Below, piece after piece: positions 15,151-23,014 of a stretch of DNA of 26,665 nt. The notes below the pieces were generated by a model. It was not told the origin of the DNA and did no database searches. It worked only from the letters and a program-made list of their open reading frames with translations. The position numbers and the translations under genes are program-made. Each line of letters opens with the position of its first letter. Position 1 is the stretch's first letter. Source of the DNA: JAGDYD01 sp046536675 (GTDB lineage Archaea; Micrarchaeota; Micrarchaeia; Micrarchaeales; CABMGC01); contig JAWDMK010000008.1 of NCBI GenBank assembly GCA_046536675.1, positions 1 through 26,665 on the forward strand, read 5' to 3'.

Positions 15151-15346
15151 GCGATCAACTAATATAAAGGTGTTAAGTTGAATTAATAAAATAAAAATAT
15201 AAAAACCTTTAATATAACCTAGTTATAGAAGAATAAAAATCTTTGCTTTTTCCTAATTTCTTTCTCTTTTTTTATAAAGGCTTAATGAATAAAACAAACT
15301 AAACAAATAAAATTATATTCCTGCTAATTTTATTAGCTGTGATTGT
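15151..15346. promoter_or_regulatory. Divergent tes/glyS intergenic region (196 bases)
   Basis: A 196-base gap of about 80% A+T. For tes, minus-strand TTTTTATATT lies at about 15195-15205, about 45-55 bases before the ATG. For glyS, plus-strand AATTATATT at 15311-15319 sits about 30 bases before ATG 15347, predicting a nearly leaderless transcript. The middle (15240-15275) is pyrimidine-rich. I see no tRNA or open reading frame of note. Confidence 0.5.
15323..15337. repeat. Palindrome GCTAAT-TTT-ATTAGC between the glyS TATA box and start codon
   Basis: A perfect 15-base inverted repeat located just after the TATA-like box and 9 bases before the glyS ATG, a typical archaeal repressor position. 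The longer arm CCTGCTAATT (15320-15329) is also the exact reverse complement of AATTAGCAGG at 15379-15388, inside the glyS coding region. Confidence 0.55.
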
Positions 15347-16819
15347 ATGGCCAGTAAAGAATCAAAAGTCCTAAACATAATTAGCAGGCGTGGTATCTTC
15401 TTCCAATCCTTTAGTATATACAAGGAGCTTGGGGGCTTTTATGACTATGGTCCGATAGGCGTTAAAATAAGAAACAACATAAAAGAGATGTGGCGTAAGC
15501 TTTTCATAGACTTGACACAAGCGATAGAGATAGAGAGCACAGAGATAATGCCTGAGGCTGTTTTTAGAGCTAGCGGCCATCTAAGCACCTTTACAGATCC
15601 TATGGTAAGATGCAAGGTCTGCAACACAGCTTACAGGGCAGATAAGCTTCTTGAAGAGTTTTACGAGAAGAGGCATGATTTAAAAGCGATGGATGAGGTT
15701 AAGAGGCTGAGCTTAGAGGAGCTTAGCAAAAGGATAAAGGAGCATGGTATAAGGTGTGAAAGATGTGGCGGAGAGCTTGGCAGTGTAGAAAAGTTTAATC
15801 TTATGTTCCAGCTTAAGATCGGCCCAACCGGCACAGAGACAGGCTATTTAAGGCCAGAAACTGCTCAAGGCATTTTTGTAGACTTTAGAGATCTTTTCAA
15901 GACACAAGGGCTGAAGATGCCTGCTCTGATTGGCCAGATAGGGAAGAGCTATAGAAACGAAATTTCTCCAAGGCAGCAGCTTGTAAGGATGCGAGAATTT
16001 ACCCAGATGGAGCTTGAGCTCTTCTTTGATCCAAGCGAAGAGTTAAGCGAGATTGGGTTTGTAAATATAGATAATGTTTTGGATACACGTTTAAGCTTTG
16101 TGAATGCTGGTGAGAATAAAGCTGTTGATGCAAGCCTTAGAGAGCTTCTAGAGTCAAAGAAGATACCAAACAAGTATTTCGCGCTCCTTCTTTATCTTGA
16201 AGAGAGGCTTATGCAGGAGCTGGGCTTTGAGAAGAAGAGCTACAGGTTTAGGGAGCTCGAAAAGGAGGAGCTGCCGCATTATTCAAAAGGCAATGTTGAT
16301 TTAGAGGTAAATACTGAATATGGCTTTATAGAAGTAGCAGGCAATGCTTACAGAACAGACTATGACCTTTCATCGCATTCAAAGGTATCGGGTGTTGAGA
16401 TAACAGTTGTTAACAATGGCAGAAAGTTTGTACCACATGTTGTAGAGGCAAGTATGGGCTTGGATAGAATAATGTTTGCCTTATTGGAAAACAGTCTTGT
16501 AACTGGTGATAGGGGCTGGGACTGGCTCAAGCTAAGAGAGGCTGTTGCGCCTTATAGATATGCTATATTTCCTCTGCAAAAGGATGAGAAGCTTATAGCA
16601 AAGGCACGGGAGCTTGCACGCCTTATGGCTGAAAAAGGCGAGAACATAATCTACTCTGAGACTGGCAGCATAGGCAAAAGATATGCAAAGGCTGATGAAG
16701 TAGGTATACCATATTGTATCACCATAGATTACCAAACATTAGAAGATGATACAGTTACAATAAGAAATAGGGATGACGCAAAGCAGATAAGAAAGCTGAT
16801 CGCTGAGCTTTTGGCTTAG
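15347..16819 (+). CDS. glyS: Glycyl-tRNA synthetase (class II, archaeal/eukaryotic type)
   Basis: Charges tRNA-Gly with glycine. The 490-aa protein opens with IISRRGIFFQSFSIYKELGGFYDYGPIG in two conserved blocks (11-38), includes motif 1 (about 44-75), a probable zinc site C89-x2-C92 with C137-x2-C140, motif 2 with FRNE-like SYRNEISPR (201-209), motif 3 EASMGLDRIMFALLE (367-381) and an anticodon-binding domain from about 395. It is the dimeric alpha2 type, not the bacterial alpha2beta2. It is somewhat shorter than usual for this type (about 560-600 aa), mainly through reduced insertions. It starts nine bases after a palindrome that may regulate it, and the OGG1-like gene follows eight bases after its stop. 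Confidence 0.95.
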   Translation: MASKESKVLNIISRRGIFFQSFSIYKELGGFYDYGPIGVKIRNNIKEMWRKLFIDLTQAIEIESTEIMPEAVFRASGHLSTFTDPMVRCKVCNTAYRADKLLEEFYEKRHDLKAMDEVKRLSLEELSKRIKEHGIRCERCGGELGSVEKFNLMFQLKIGPTGTETGYLRPETAQGIFVDFRDLFKTQGLKMPALIGQIGKSYRNEISPRQQLVRMREFTQMELELFFDPSEELSEIGFVNIDNVLDTRLSFVNAGENKAVDASLRELLESKKIPNKYFALLLYLEERLMQELGFEKKSYRFRELEKEELPHYSKGNVDLEVNTEYGFIEVAGNAYRTDYDLSSHSKVSGVEITVVNNGRKFVPHVVEASMGLDRIMFALLENSLVTGDRGWDWLKLREAVAPYRYAIFPLQKDEKLIAKARELARLMAEKGENIIYSETGSIGKRYAKADEVGIPYCITIDYQTLEDDTVTIRNRDDAKQIRKLIAELLA

Positions 16820-16827
16820 CTGGTTTT

Positions 16828-17667
16828 ATGCGGATTATAGCAAAGGATTTTAATTTAAGGCATACCATCGAAAGTGGACAGCCTCTAACATTCTTTGGCA
16901 ATTACTCTTTTTCAAATGATAAGGCATTTCTTAGCTATCCTGTAGAGTATGGTAAGATAAATGTTTTTGGCGAGCAGAGGGGAAAAGACTGCATTCTAAA
17001 CATAGAGAGTGAAAATTATTCCAAGGCCGAGCTAAAAAAGGAGATAGAAGAAAGATTTGGACTTAAGGATGATATTAAATATATATACAAAAATATAGCC
17101 ACAGACAAGTTCATGGAAGATGCTATAAAAAATTTCTATGGCATGCGCGTTACAAAAAACAGCATATGGGAAGCTACACTCTCATTTATTGTAAGCCAGT
17201 TCAACAATATAAAGCGCATTAGAAGGATAATGCTCTGTCTTGTTGAGAGATTTGGCAAAGGCTCCTTTCCTAGTCCTGATGCAATTGCGGGCAAAGAAAT
17301 TGCAGTTTGTGGAGCTGGCTTCAGGAGCAAATACATATTAGAGATTGCAAAGCTCTACGATAAAGACCTTTTTGATTCATATGCTCTTTTGCCATATGAA
17401 GAGGCGAAGAAGGAGCTTATGCATTATAAAGGTATAGGTGATAAAGTTGCAGACTGCATTTTGCTCATGGGTTATAAGAAACTCGAAGCCTTTCCCATAG
17501 ATACCTGGGTTAAGAAAGTTCTTGTCATGGAATATGGCTTGCATGATAAAAGCATAAAGAAGATGCATGAATTTGCAACGAATCGCTGGGATGGCTTTGC
17601 AGGATATGCGCAGCAATACATATTTTGGCATGGAAGAAGCTACCTTGGCAAGGTTGACAAGGGTTAA
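16828..17667 (+). CDS. ogg: 8-oxoguanine DNA glycosylase, OGG1-type (HhH-GPD)
   Basis: Removes oxidised guanine from DNA in base-excision repair, with lyase activity. The 279-aa protein has an N-terminal domain (about 1-105, with IESGQPLTFF) and the helical HhH-GPD domain. The hairpin is YKGIGDKVADCILLM (200-214), with K206 as the Schiff-base lysine, followed by PIDTW (223-227) with catalytic D225. Spacing matches human OGG1 K249 and D268. The N-terminal domain and Cys after the KVAD motif favour the OGG1 family over archaeal AGOG. It is the second gene of the glyS operon, eight bases downstream. The exact damaged base preference is inferred. Confidence 0.87.
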   Translation: MRIIAKDFNLRHTIESGQPLTFFGNYSFSNDKAFLSYPVEYGKINVFGEQRGKDCILNIESENYSKAELKKEIEERFGLKDDIKYIYKNIATDKFMEDAIKNFYGMRVTKNSIWEATLSFIVSQFNNIKRIRRIMLCLVERFGKGSFPSPDAIAGKEIAVCGAGFRSKYILEIAKLYDKDLFDSYALLPYEEAKKELMHYKGIGDKVADCILLMGYKKLEAFPIDTWVKKVLVMEYGLHDKSIKKMHEFATNRWDGFAGYAQQYIFWHGRSYLGKVDKG

Positions 17668-17866
17668 TTGTGCTATAGATATGCTAAAGCCCATCTAAGT
17701 TTTTGCTATATTGCTAAGCGGTGGTAAATATCAGAATCAAGAGAATGCCCTAGAAGAAGTGGAAGAATTTAAATCATAAAAAGGAATGAATATGTTGAAG
17801 ATTCAAGCACAAAGATAAAAAAGAATGTATTTAAATTTAATGATAGTAATATAAATGGGTGTTTGA
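17668..17866 (+). other. 199-base intergenic region with two TATA-like sites
   Basis: Between the glycosylase gene and the small membrane protein. TATA-like sequences occur at about 17768-17780 (ATTTAAATCATAA) and 17825-17840 (TGTATTTAAATTTAAT); the second is suited to the gene at 17867. A short leader peptide or small RNA could lie between them, but I see no C/D-box pattern, tRNA or convincing reading frame. Confidence 0.4.
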
Positions 17867-18142
17867 ATGGCAAAGGAGAAGCAGGTTGTTGTGGTTGATC
17901 CTGAGTTGTGGATGAATAGGCACCTTCACTACCAAGAAAGGCAGTCAGGCTGGAAAATCTTCACATCAATATACTGGAGCATATATCTACTCTTCGTAGG
18001 CGCTTTACTAATATTCTATAATTCGCTAGGGCTCTCACTTACATACTTCTTCGGAGTTTCGATATTCCTACTTTCACTAATGTTAATAATATACGGCTTT
18101 ACAACATCTCTGCACTTTAAGCTCATGAAGAGGTACGGCTGA
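17867..18142 (+). CDS. Small two-helix membrane protein, function unknown
   Basis: A 91-aa protein not recognised by family. A hydrophilic N terminus of about 30 residues (VVVVDPELWMNRHLHYQERQ) is followed by two membrane helices, about 31-50 (FTSIYWSIYLLFVGALLIF) and 55-80 (LGLSLTYFFGVSIFLLSLMLIIYGF), and a short basic C terminus. Both ends should be cytoplasmic. A TATA-like sequence about 35 bases upstream and a GGTG-like GGGTG at 17856-17860 support the ATG at 17867. It lies upstream of secF but is separated by 86 bases with a T-rich tract, so it is probably its own transcript. Confidence 0.7.
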   Translation: MAKEKQVVVVDPELWMNRHLHYQERQSGWKIFTSIYWSIYLLFVGALLIFYNSLGLSLTYFFGVSIFLLSLMLIIYGFTTSLHFKLMKRYG

Positions 18143-18145
18143 TCC

Positions 18146-18180
18146 AATTTTTTTAACCTTTTTATATTTTTTCTTTCCTA
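18146..18180 (+). terminator. T-rich tract between the small membrane protein and secF
   Basis: Several runs of T (for example ATTTTTTTAACCTTTTTATATTTTTTC) follow the stop codon of the 91-aa gene. This fits archaeal T-tract termination. A possible TATA element for secF (TTTATATTT) overlaps it. Confidence 0.4.
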
Positions 18181-18228
18181 TTTCTTTTACTGTTTTCCTT
18201 TTTAAGAAAAACTTTTTAAGTTGGGATA

Positions 18229-19377
18229 ATGGATCTTCCGAATATTTATACATATAAGAACCTCAAGATGCTAATACTTGTCCCAATAGCCTTGATGTTC
18301 TTCGGCATATATTTTTCATACCAGATACCATTTGATACTTCGCTTGCTGGTGGCTTTAGCGTATCGCTACTGACAAACCAAAGTGTCAACACTGCTGCGC
18401 TCGCTTCTAACCTTAGCTCAACTCTTCATGTAGCAAATCCTGAAGTTCTCAAAAGCCCTGGTGGGATAAGCATAATAATTCCAATGAACAGCAGCCTTGC
18501 CGAAGCCGAAAGAGATCTTATAGCATTTTATGCGTATAAATCAAACTATACAAGCTATAGCTTCAATGTTACAAGCATAGGCATTGCGCTTCAGCATGAG
18601 CCAAACAACTCTACATTGCTTGCACAGCTTGCATTCTCAAAAAAAGGCTTAAACGAATCCTTGCTTGGCATGCAAAACGCTCTTTCAAATGAGCTCAAAG
18701 CGCTCGAGCCGTTTGTTGGAAAAGTTAGCTATAATGCAAGCAATGTAGAAAACATGAGCAGTGTTGCCCAAAGCGCATATGCACAGGCGGGAAAGGTTTA
18801 TGAGCAAAAGATAATAAATGCGATAAAACCTTTTGTAAAATTCTCATCATATTTGTATGAAGAGGTTACCCCAACGCTGAGTAGCTTCTTCCTTTCTCAG
18901 CTTAGAACAATAATAATAGCCGCATTTATACTTATATCTATCGCTGTATTTTTCATTTTCAGGTCACCAATCCCTTCGCTTGCAATTATCTTTGGTGCTG
19001 GAAATGACCTAATAATTGCACTTGGTGCCATGGGCTTATTCAAAATACCCCTTGGTATCGCAAGCGTTGGCGGCTTGCTAATGCTCATAGGTTATTCAAT
19101 AGATACAGAAATTCTTACCTCAATAAGAATACTGAAAAGACATGAAGGCTCAGCAGAGGAGAGGGCTTACCATGCCATGAAAACAGGTCTTACCATGACA
19201 ACAACAGCAATAGCGACATTTGCTACATTATTTGCAATATCTATAATAGCTTATGTTCCAACATACTACGAGATTGCGGGTGTGGTTTTATTCGGCCTTA
19301 TAGGTGATCTATTTACCACATGGCTTGGAAATGCACCAATGATCCTTCTTTATAAAAAGAGAAAAGAGAGGAGATAA
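18229..19377 (+). CDS. secF: Protein-export membrane protein SecF
   Basis: SecF with SecD helps the Sec translocon pull proteins out of the membrane channel, probably using the ion gradient. The 382-aa protein has one N-terminal helix (about 13-31), an extracytoplasmic domain (about 35-220) with several sequons, then five helices beginning at LRTIIIAAFILISIAVFF. The conserved SecF pattern PLGIASVGGLLMLIGYSIDTE is present, where YSIDT corresponds to the bacterial GYSINDT signature. The periplasmic-side domain is larger than in many archaeal SecF proteins. secF before secD is the usual archaeal order. The stop codon overlaps the secD start (TAATG). Confidence 0.92.
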   Translation: MDLPNIYTYKNLKMLILVPIALMFFGIYFSYQIPFDTSLAGGFSVSLLTNQSVNTAALASNLSSTLHVANPEVLKSPGGISIIIPMNSSLAEAERDLIAFYAYKSNYTSYSFNVTSIGIALQHEPNNSTLLAQLAFSKKGLNESLLGMQNALSNELKALEPFVGKVSYNASNVENMSSVAQSAYAQAGKVYEQKIINAIKPFVKFSSYLYEEVTPTLSSFFLSQLRTIIIAAFILISIAVFFIFRSPIPSLAIIFGAGNDLIIALGAMGLFKIPLGIASVGGLLMLIGYSIDTEILTSIRILKRHEGSAEERAYHAMKTGLTMTTTAIATFATLFAISIIAYVPTYYEIAGVVLFGLIGDLFTTWLGNAPMILLYKKRKERR

Positions 19378-21032
19378 TGGCAAGGATAACCGATTATATT
19401 AAAGATAGAAGAATTCTCTCGCTTATAATAGTAGTTCTACTGCTCTTTGCACTTGACATTTTTTATGGCACTGGCCCACCTTATTATCTTCATTTTGGTA
19501 TTGAATTTACCAACGGAACCCAAATACCAGTAACGCTTGGACAGCCTGTCGATCCAAGTACGATGAGCAGAATAATAAGTATATTGCAGCAGAGGGTTAG
19601 CACATATGGATTGAAGCAGGTAACAGTAGAAGGTATAGGCAATTCAAACATCTATATAATAATACCTAGCATCTCTGGCAAGGAGATAAACGCAACAATA
19701 AATATTATACAGAGCCAGGGTATATTTGAAGGCATAGTCAACGGTGTAGAAGCGCTTAATGGCTCATCTATACTTAGCGGCAGCATAGGCGCTGTGCCTC
19801 CAACAACATTCAATGGCAATGTCTCATGGGCTGTTAACTTTTTCATAACGCAGAGTGCAGCAGAGAAGTTTGCAAAGGTTGTATTTGGACAAGCTAACAA
19901 GCCATTATATATGTTCCTTGACAGGCCAACAAGCTCAATTGTTTTAATCAACGCCACATTGCTTAGCAATACTAGCATGCAGCTCGGCTTTCAGCAGGCA
20001 TTAAGCGCTCTTCAAAGCGCAGCCTCTTTTGGCAGTAAGAGCATACCTATAGAAGTATATGAGCCTAGTGGAAGCAATTGGAATTCTCTATATTCATTCT
20101 TTGCAGCACATAACTCAAGCTATAGGAATGTTATACTTGCAAAGAACACACCAAGGTTTATGGTGCAGAACCTTACAAGGCTAAACTATACTATAGTATA
20201 TGTAAGCGTACAGAACATGACTCCAGAGTTTGAGCCTGTATATAATCCTGCGAGTCCAACATCTACAAGCTATATAGTAAACTCATGGCCTGCTATTGGC
20301 TTGTTATCAGCACCTCTTCTTAGCCCTGGAGTTACAAACGGCTCAATAAGCCAGAGCTATCAGATAAGCGGCTATGCACCACCAAGCCTGCCTTTGGAGA
20401 GCAAGCTTTCATATGCTCAGCAGCAATCGCAGATGATAGCAAGTATATTAAGCGGTGGCGCTTTGCCTGTCCATATTATAGTTGGAACGCCTAAGGTAAT
20501 GCCTCCTACTCTCGGCAAGCACTTCCTATATATAAGTGCAATCGCAGCTGTTCTAGCTGTAGCTGTGGTAACGCTTATAATTGTAATAAGATATAGGCGT
20601 GCATTCCTTATCTTGCCAATAATGCTTACAACCTTTGTAGAACTTTTCATAATAGTATCGGTTATAGGGCTTATCGGTACAATAGACTTAGCAGCTGTTG
20701 CTGGAATGATTGCTGTTGTTGGCACAGGTGTTGATGCTCAAATCATTATTACAGATGAGCTTATAACAGGAAAAAGCGAGGCTATGAAGTTCAAGCTTGG
20801 AAACGCTTTCTACATTGTTTGGGCAGATGCTATATTGCTCATTATAGCAATGCTTCCTCTCCTCTTCTCAACATCTCTTGTAGATATAGTGGGCTTTGCT
20901 GAGTCTACAATACTCGGTGCTCTTCTCGGTGTTTTGGTGACAAGGCCAGCATATGGTGCTATAGTAAGCATTCACTACGGTGAAAAAAGCGAGGAAGAAA
21001 AGAAGGAAGAAAAGAAGAAAGAGGCTGCTTGA
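19377..21032 (+). CDS. secD: Protein-export membrane protein SecD
   Basis: The 551-aa partner of SecF. The N-terminal helix (about 12-29) leads to the D1 motif region LHFGIEFTNGTQIPV (38-52), then a large extracytoplasmic domain with a FEGIV segment (SecD P1 domain), and six C-terminal helices starting near residue 383. The conserved transmembrane-4 region has IDLAAVAGMIAVVGTGVDAQ, equivalent to the bacterial PGIAGxxLxxGMAVDA signature. The C terminus is a highly charged tail (EEEKKEEKKKEAA) encoded by an almost pure purine tract at about 20980-21028. It starts on the last base of secF, so the two are coupled; nmd3 begins one base after its stop. Confidence 0.92.
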   Translation: MARITDYIKDRRILSLIIVVLLLFALDIFYGTGPPYYLHFGIEFTNGTQIPVTLGQPVDPSTMSRIISILQQRVSTYGLKQVTVEGIGNSNIYIIIPSISGKEINATINIIQSQGIFEGIVNGVEALNGSSILSGSIGAVPPTTFNGNVSWAVNFFITQSAAEKFAKVVFGQANKPLYMFLDRPTSSIVLINATLLSNTSMQLGFQQALSALQSAASFGSKSIPIEVYEPSGSNWNSLYSFFAAHNSSYRNVILAKNTPRFMVQNLTRLNYTIVYVSVQNMTPEFEPVYNPASPTSTSYIVNSWPAIGLLSAPLLSPGVTNGSISQSYQISGYAPPSLPLESKLSYAQQQSQMIASILSGGALPVHIIVGTPKVMPPTLGKHFLYISAIAAVLAVAVVTLIIVIRYRRAFLILPIMLTTFVELFIIVSVIGLIGTIDLAAVAGMIAVVGTGVDAQIIITDELITGKSEAMKFKLGNAFYIVWADAILLIIAMLPLLFSTSLVDIVGFAESTILGALLGVLVTRPAYGAIVSIHYGEKSEEEKKEEKKKEAA

Positions 21033-21033
21033 A

Positions 21034-21675
21034 ATGCCTAAATATTGCCCAATATGTAATAGATCTAGCGATGAATTCAAGTTCTATGGCGAGTTTTGCG
21101 AGGTCTGCACAAAGGATATGCTGAGCAAGAAGCTCCCTAACCAGATACACATAGATAAGTGCAGGGTGTGCAAAAGAATAAGGCTTGGAAATGATTTTGT
21201 TGAAGAGAATAGTGCAAGCATAGAGGAGGAGCTTAAGCATGCACTGAACAAATACACTGTTAAACTTATCTCTTATAACGAAGAGTTTGGCTTGGCATAT
21301 GTTAGCATAACAACAACAATAGCTGGAGAGGAGCTTAGTGTAGAGAAGAGGATAAGCATAAAATATAACAAGACAATATGCAAGCAGTGCTCAAGAAGGC
21401 TTGGCGGCTACTATGAAGCGATATTTCAGATACGCGGCGAGCCTGAGCAGGTTGAGAGGTTTAAGGAAAGTGTTAAGAATTACTTTGTTGCGAACAATGA
21501 GTTTGTTACAAAAGAAGAGCAGGTAAACAATGGTGTTAATATGTATCTTAGCAGCAAGAAGCTTGCTGAGAGCTATTTAAGCGGATTTAGAATAAAGGCA
21601 AAGAAATCTTTTACCCTTCACACAGTCAAGAATGGCAAGAAGCTTTATAGAAATACATACTCAATACAATTGTGA
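21034..21675 (+). CDS. nmd3: NMD3-like zinc-ribbon protein
   Basis: In eukaryotes NMD3 carries the 60S subunit out of the nucleus; archaeal homologues are short and their role is not settled but is presumed ribosomal. This 213-aa protein has three Cys pairs at the N-terminal half, C5-x2-C8, C22-x2-C25 and C43-x2-C46, and a fourth pair C116-x2-C119 (ICKQC), then RRLGGYYEAIFQIRG (121-135), the NMD3 signature following the last zinc pair. The rest is a mixed alpha/beta region with GFRIKAKKSFTLHTVKNGK near the end. I chose ATG 21034 rather than upstream starts inside secD. It is downstream of secD and upstream of translin, with four bases between it and translin. Confidence 0.85.
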   Translation: MPKYCPICNRSSDEFKFYGEFCEVCTKDMLSKKLPNQIHIDKCRVCKRIRLGNDFVEENSASIEEELKHALNKYTVKLISYNEEFGLAYVSITTTIAGEELSVEKRISIKYNKTICKQCSRRLGGYYEAIFQIRGEPEQVERFKESVKNYFVANNEFVTKEEQVNNGVNMYLSSKKLAESYLSGFRIKAKKSFTLHTVKNGKKLYRNTYSIQL

Positions 21676-21679
21676 GAGC

Positions 21680-22237
21680 ATGCTTAAGGAGATAAATAAT
21701 ATTACAAAGGAGCTTGAGGCCGAGCAGAAAAGGTTCGACGATGTAATGGCTCGGTCGAGCAAGGTTATTAAGCTTGCCGCACAGCTTATAACCTCTTTGC
21801 ACGCAAAGAACGAAAAACGGGCAAAGAGCATAAAGAAGGAGCTTGAGAAAGAGCTAAAGGCGCTAATGAAGGTAGAGAAAGGCTTTGAATACTACTCTAT
21901 GCAGGCTCATCAAGAATATGTTGAAGCTATGGCTTTATACAATATTCTAGGCAAGCACTCGATTCCAAGCAAAAAAGAGCTTAACGAAGGAACAGCGCCT
22001 TATATACTTGGCTTGATGGATTTGGTTGGTGAGATTAAGAGAGAAGCGATAGACGAGCTTAGAAAAGGCAATAAGGAGCTTGCAAGCAGGTATTATGAGC
22101 TCATGAAAGATATATATGATTCAACTCTTCATATAAGGTTTGCAAACTCTATACTGCCTGGCTTCAGGAAGAAGCAGGATGTAGCAAGAATACAGCTGGA
22201 GAGCTTAGCTTCTGAGCTTCTGCATGCAAAGCAATGA
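21680..22237 (+). CDS. Translin/TRAX-family protein
   Basis: Translin-family proteins are helical and bind single-stranded RNA or DNA; the TRAX subunit has RNase activity. The 185-aa protein is all helical: two long N-terminal helices, then QEYVEAMALY (78-87), GKHSIPSKKEL (91-101), PYILGLMDLVGEIKREAIDEL (107-127), and HIRFANSILPGFRKKQDVAR (151-170). The acidic residues E79, E82 and E118 lie where TRAX has catalytic Glu/Asp; that match is inferred. ATG 21680 lies four bases after the nmd3 stop, with GAGAGCATG as a weak RBS. Archaeal single-gene homologues form homo-oligomers. Confidence 0.88.
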   Translation: MLKEINNITKELEAEQKRFDDVMARSSKVIKLAAQLITSLHAKNEKRAKSIKKELEKELKALMKVEKGFEYYSMQAHQEYVEAMALYNILGKHSIPSKKELNEGTAPYILGLMDLVGEIKREAIDELRKGNKELASRYYELMKDIYDSTLHIRFANSILPGFRKKQDVARIQLESLASELLHAKQ

Positions 22238-22263
22238 GAGGAAGTAAAGGTATAAGATATAAT

Positions 22264-22307
22264 ATTTAAAAGCTTTTTCTTACTATTATTCTTAGAGTGT
22301 GGTAATT
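22264..22307 (+). promoter_or_regulatory. Promoter and leader of pilin-like gene 1
   Basis: TTTAAAAG at 22265-22272 serves as TATA box; the start codon is at 22308. The leader sequence from 22282 is identical to that of the second copy (603 bases downstream). A GTGGT motif (22299-22303) lies before the ATG. An in-frame GTG at 22299 would give an extra MVI, but the ATG fits the prepilin signal better. Confidence 0.55.
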
Positions 22308-22411
22308 ATGGGAAAGAAATTCAAAGCGCAAAGCGCAATGGAATACCTAATGACATACGGCTGGGCGATATTAATAATCGCAGTAGTCCTCGGAGCACTT
22401 TTCTCACTCGG
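22282..22411 (+). repeat. 130-bp direct repeat, copy 1 (leader plus signal-peptide coding region)
   Basis: Identical, base for base, to 22885-23014 at an offset of 603 bases. It covers the leader, start codon and coding sequence for about the first 35 residues. Similarity continues with scattered differences to about 22490. Confidence 0.85.
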
Positions 22412-22814
22412 CGTTTTCAGCGGCTCATCGCTGCTAGGCACATCATGCATAGCAAGTCCTGGTTATTTCTGCCAGAACCCTGTTCTTACACCAAGTGGCT
22501 CGAACGGCGCACTAACATTTAGTTTTGGCCAGAACACAGGGGCAACTGAATACAACGCAATATTATGTGTGGAGCCTCAGTCGCAATCACCAAGTCAATC
22601 AGCACTCATGTTCGGCGGTAATAATTGCACTGCTCCTTACCCTACTCTTGCTTCAGGGCAAACAATAAATCCTACTATTACAATATTAGGATTTGGAAAG
22701 CCAATAGGCACACCGTTTACAGGTTACGTGTGGCTATCATACAATAGCTCTAGCTCTACAGGCACATCAAACCTTATAGCAAAAGTAGCAACAATAATTG
22801 TAAAAGTCTCGTAA
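22308..22814 (+). CDS. Class III signal-peptide pilin-like protein, copy 1
   Basis: A 168-aa secreted or surface protein. The N terminus is a type IV prepilin (class III) signal: MGKKFKA then Q8-SAMEYLMTYGWAI, with cleavage expected before or near Q8, followed by a helix (20-37) for pilus assembly. Two Cys (C47, C55) start the mature globular part, which is rich in Ser, Thr, Gly and Asn with beta-strand features. It has one close copy directly downstream. Such QSAMEYLMTYGWA proteins are pilins or pseudopilins in small archaea; the assembly ATPase and membrane platform are not nearby. Confidence 0.85.
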   Translation: MGKKFKAQSAMEYLMTYGWAILIIAVVLGALFSLGVFSGSSLLGTSCIASPGYFCQNPVLTPSGSNGALTFSFGQNTGATEYNAILCVEPQSQSPSQSALMFGGNNCTAPYPTLASGQTINPTITILGFGKPIGTPFTGYVWLSYNSSSSTGTSNLIAKVATIIVKVS

Positions 22815-22860
22815 CCTTTAATTTTTCTTTTTAATTTCTATTCTTATTTTTCGTAATTTT
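22815..22860 (+). terminator. T-rich tract after pilin-like gene 1
   Basis: Several T runs (TTTAATTTTTCTTTTTAATTTC) directly follow the stop codon and precede the TATA box of copy 2. They fit a terminator that separates two independent pilin transcripts. Confidence 0.45.
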
Positions 22861-22867
22861 AATTAAG

Positions 22868-22910
22868 TTTAAAAGCTTTTACTCACTATTATTCTTAGAG
22901 TGTGGTAATT
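22868..22910 (+). promoter_or_regulatory. Promoter and leader of pilin-like gene 2
   Basis: TTTAAAAG at 22868-22875 corresponds to the copy 1 box at the same 603-base offset; ATG is at 22911. Both pilins therefore carry their own nearly identical promoter. Confidence 0.55.
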
Positions 22911-23014
22911 ATGGGAAAGAAATTCAAAGCGCAAAGCGCAATGGAATACCTAATGACATACGGCTGGGCGATATTAATAATCGCAGTAGTCCTCGGAGCA
23001 CTTTTCTCACTCGG
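22885..23014 (+). repeat. 130-bp direct repeat, copy 2
   Basis: Matches 22282-22411 exactly. The repeat includes a 5' leader, so promoter and signal peptide were duplicated or homogenised together, whereas the C-terminal coding parts diverge. Confidence 0.85.

Noticed and set aside
17668..17866. Small RNA or leader peptide between the glycosylase and the 91-aa protein
   Set aside because: Two TATA-like sites are present, but no C/D or H/ACA boxes, tRNA-like fold or reading frame longer than about ten codons could be supported.
20980..21028. Near-pure purine tract as an unusual DNA structure
   Set aside because: It is fully explained by the Glu/Lys-rich tail of SecD.
20980..21033. Upstream starts for the NMD3-like protein inside the secD 3' end
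   Set aside because: They would add a run of Lys and Arg from the secD purine tract in another frame; MPKYCPIC at 21034 is the conserved start.
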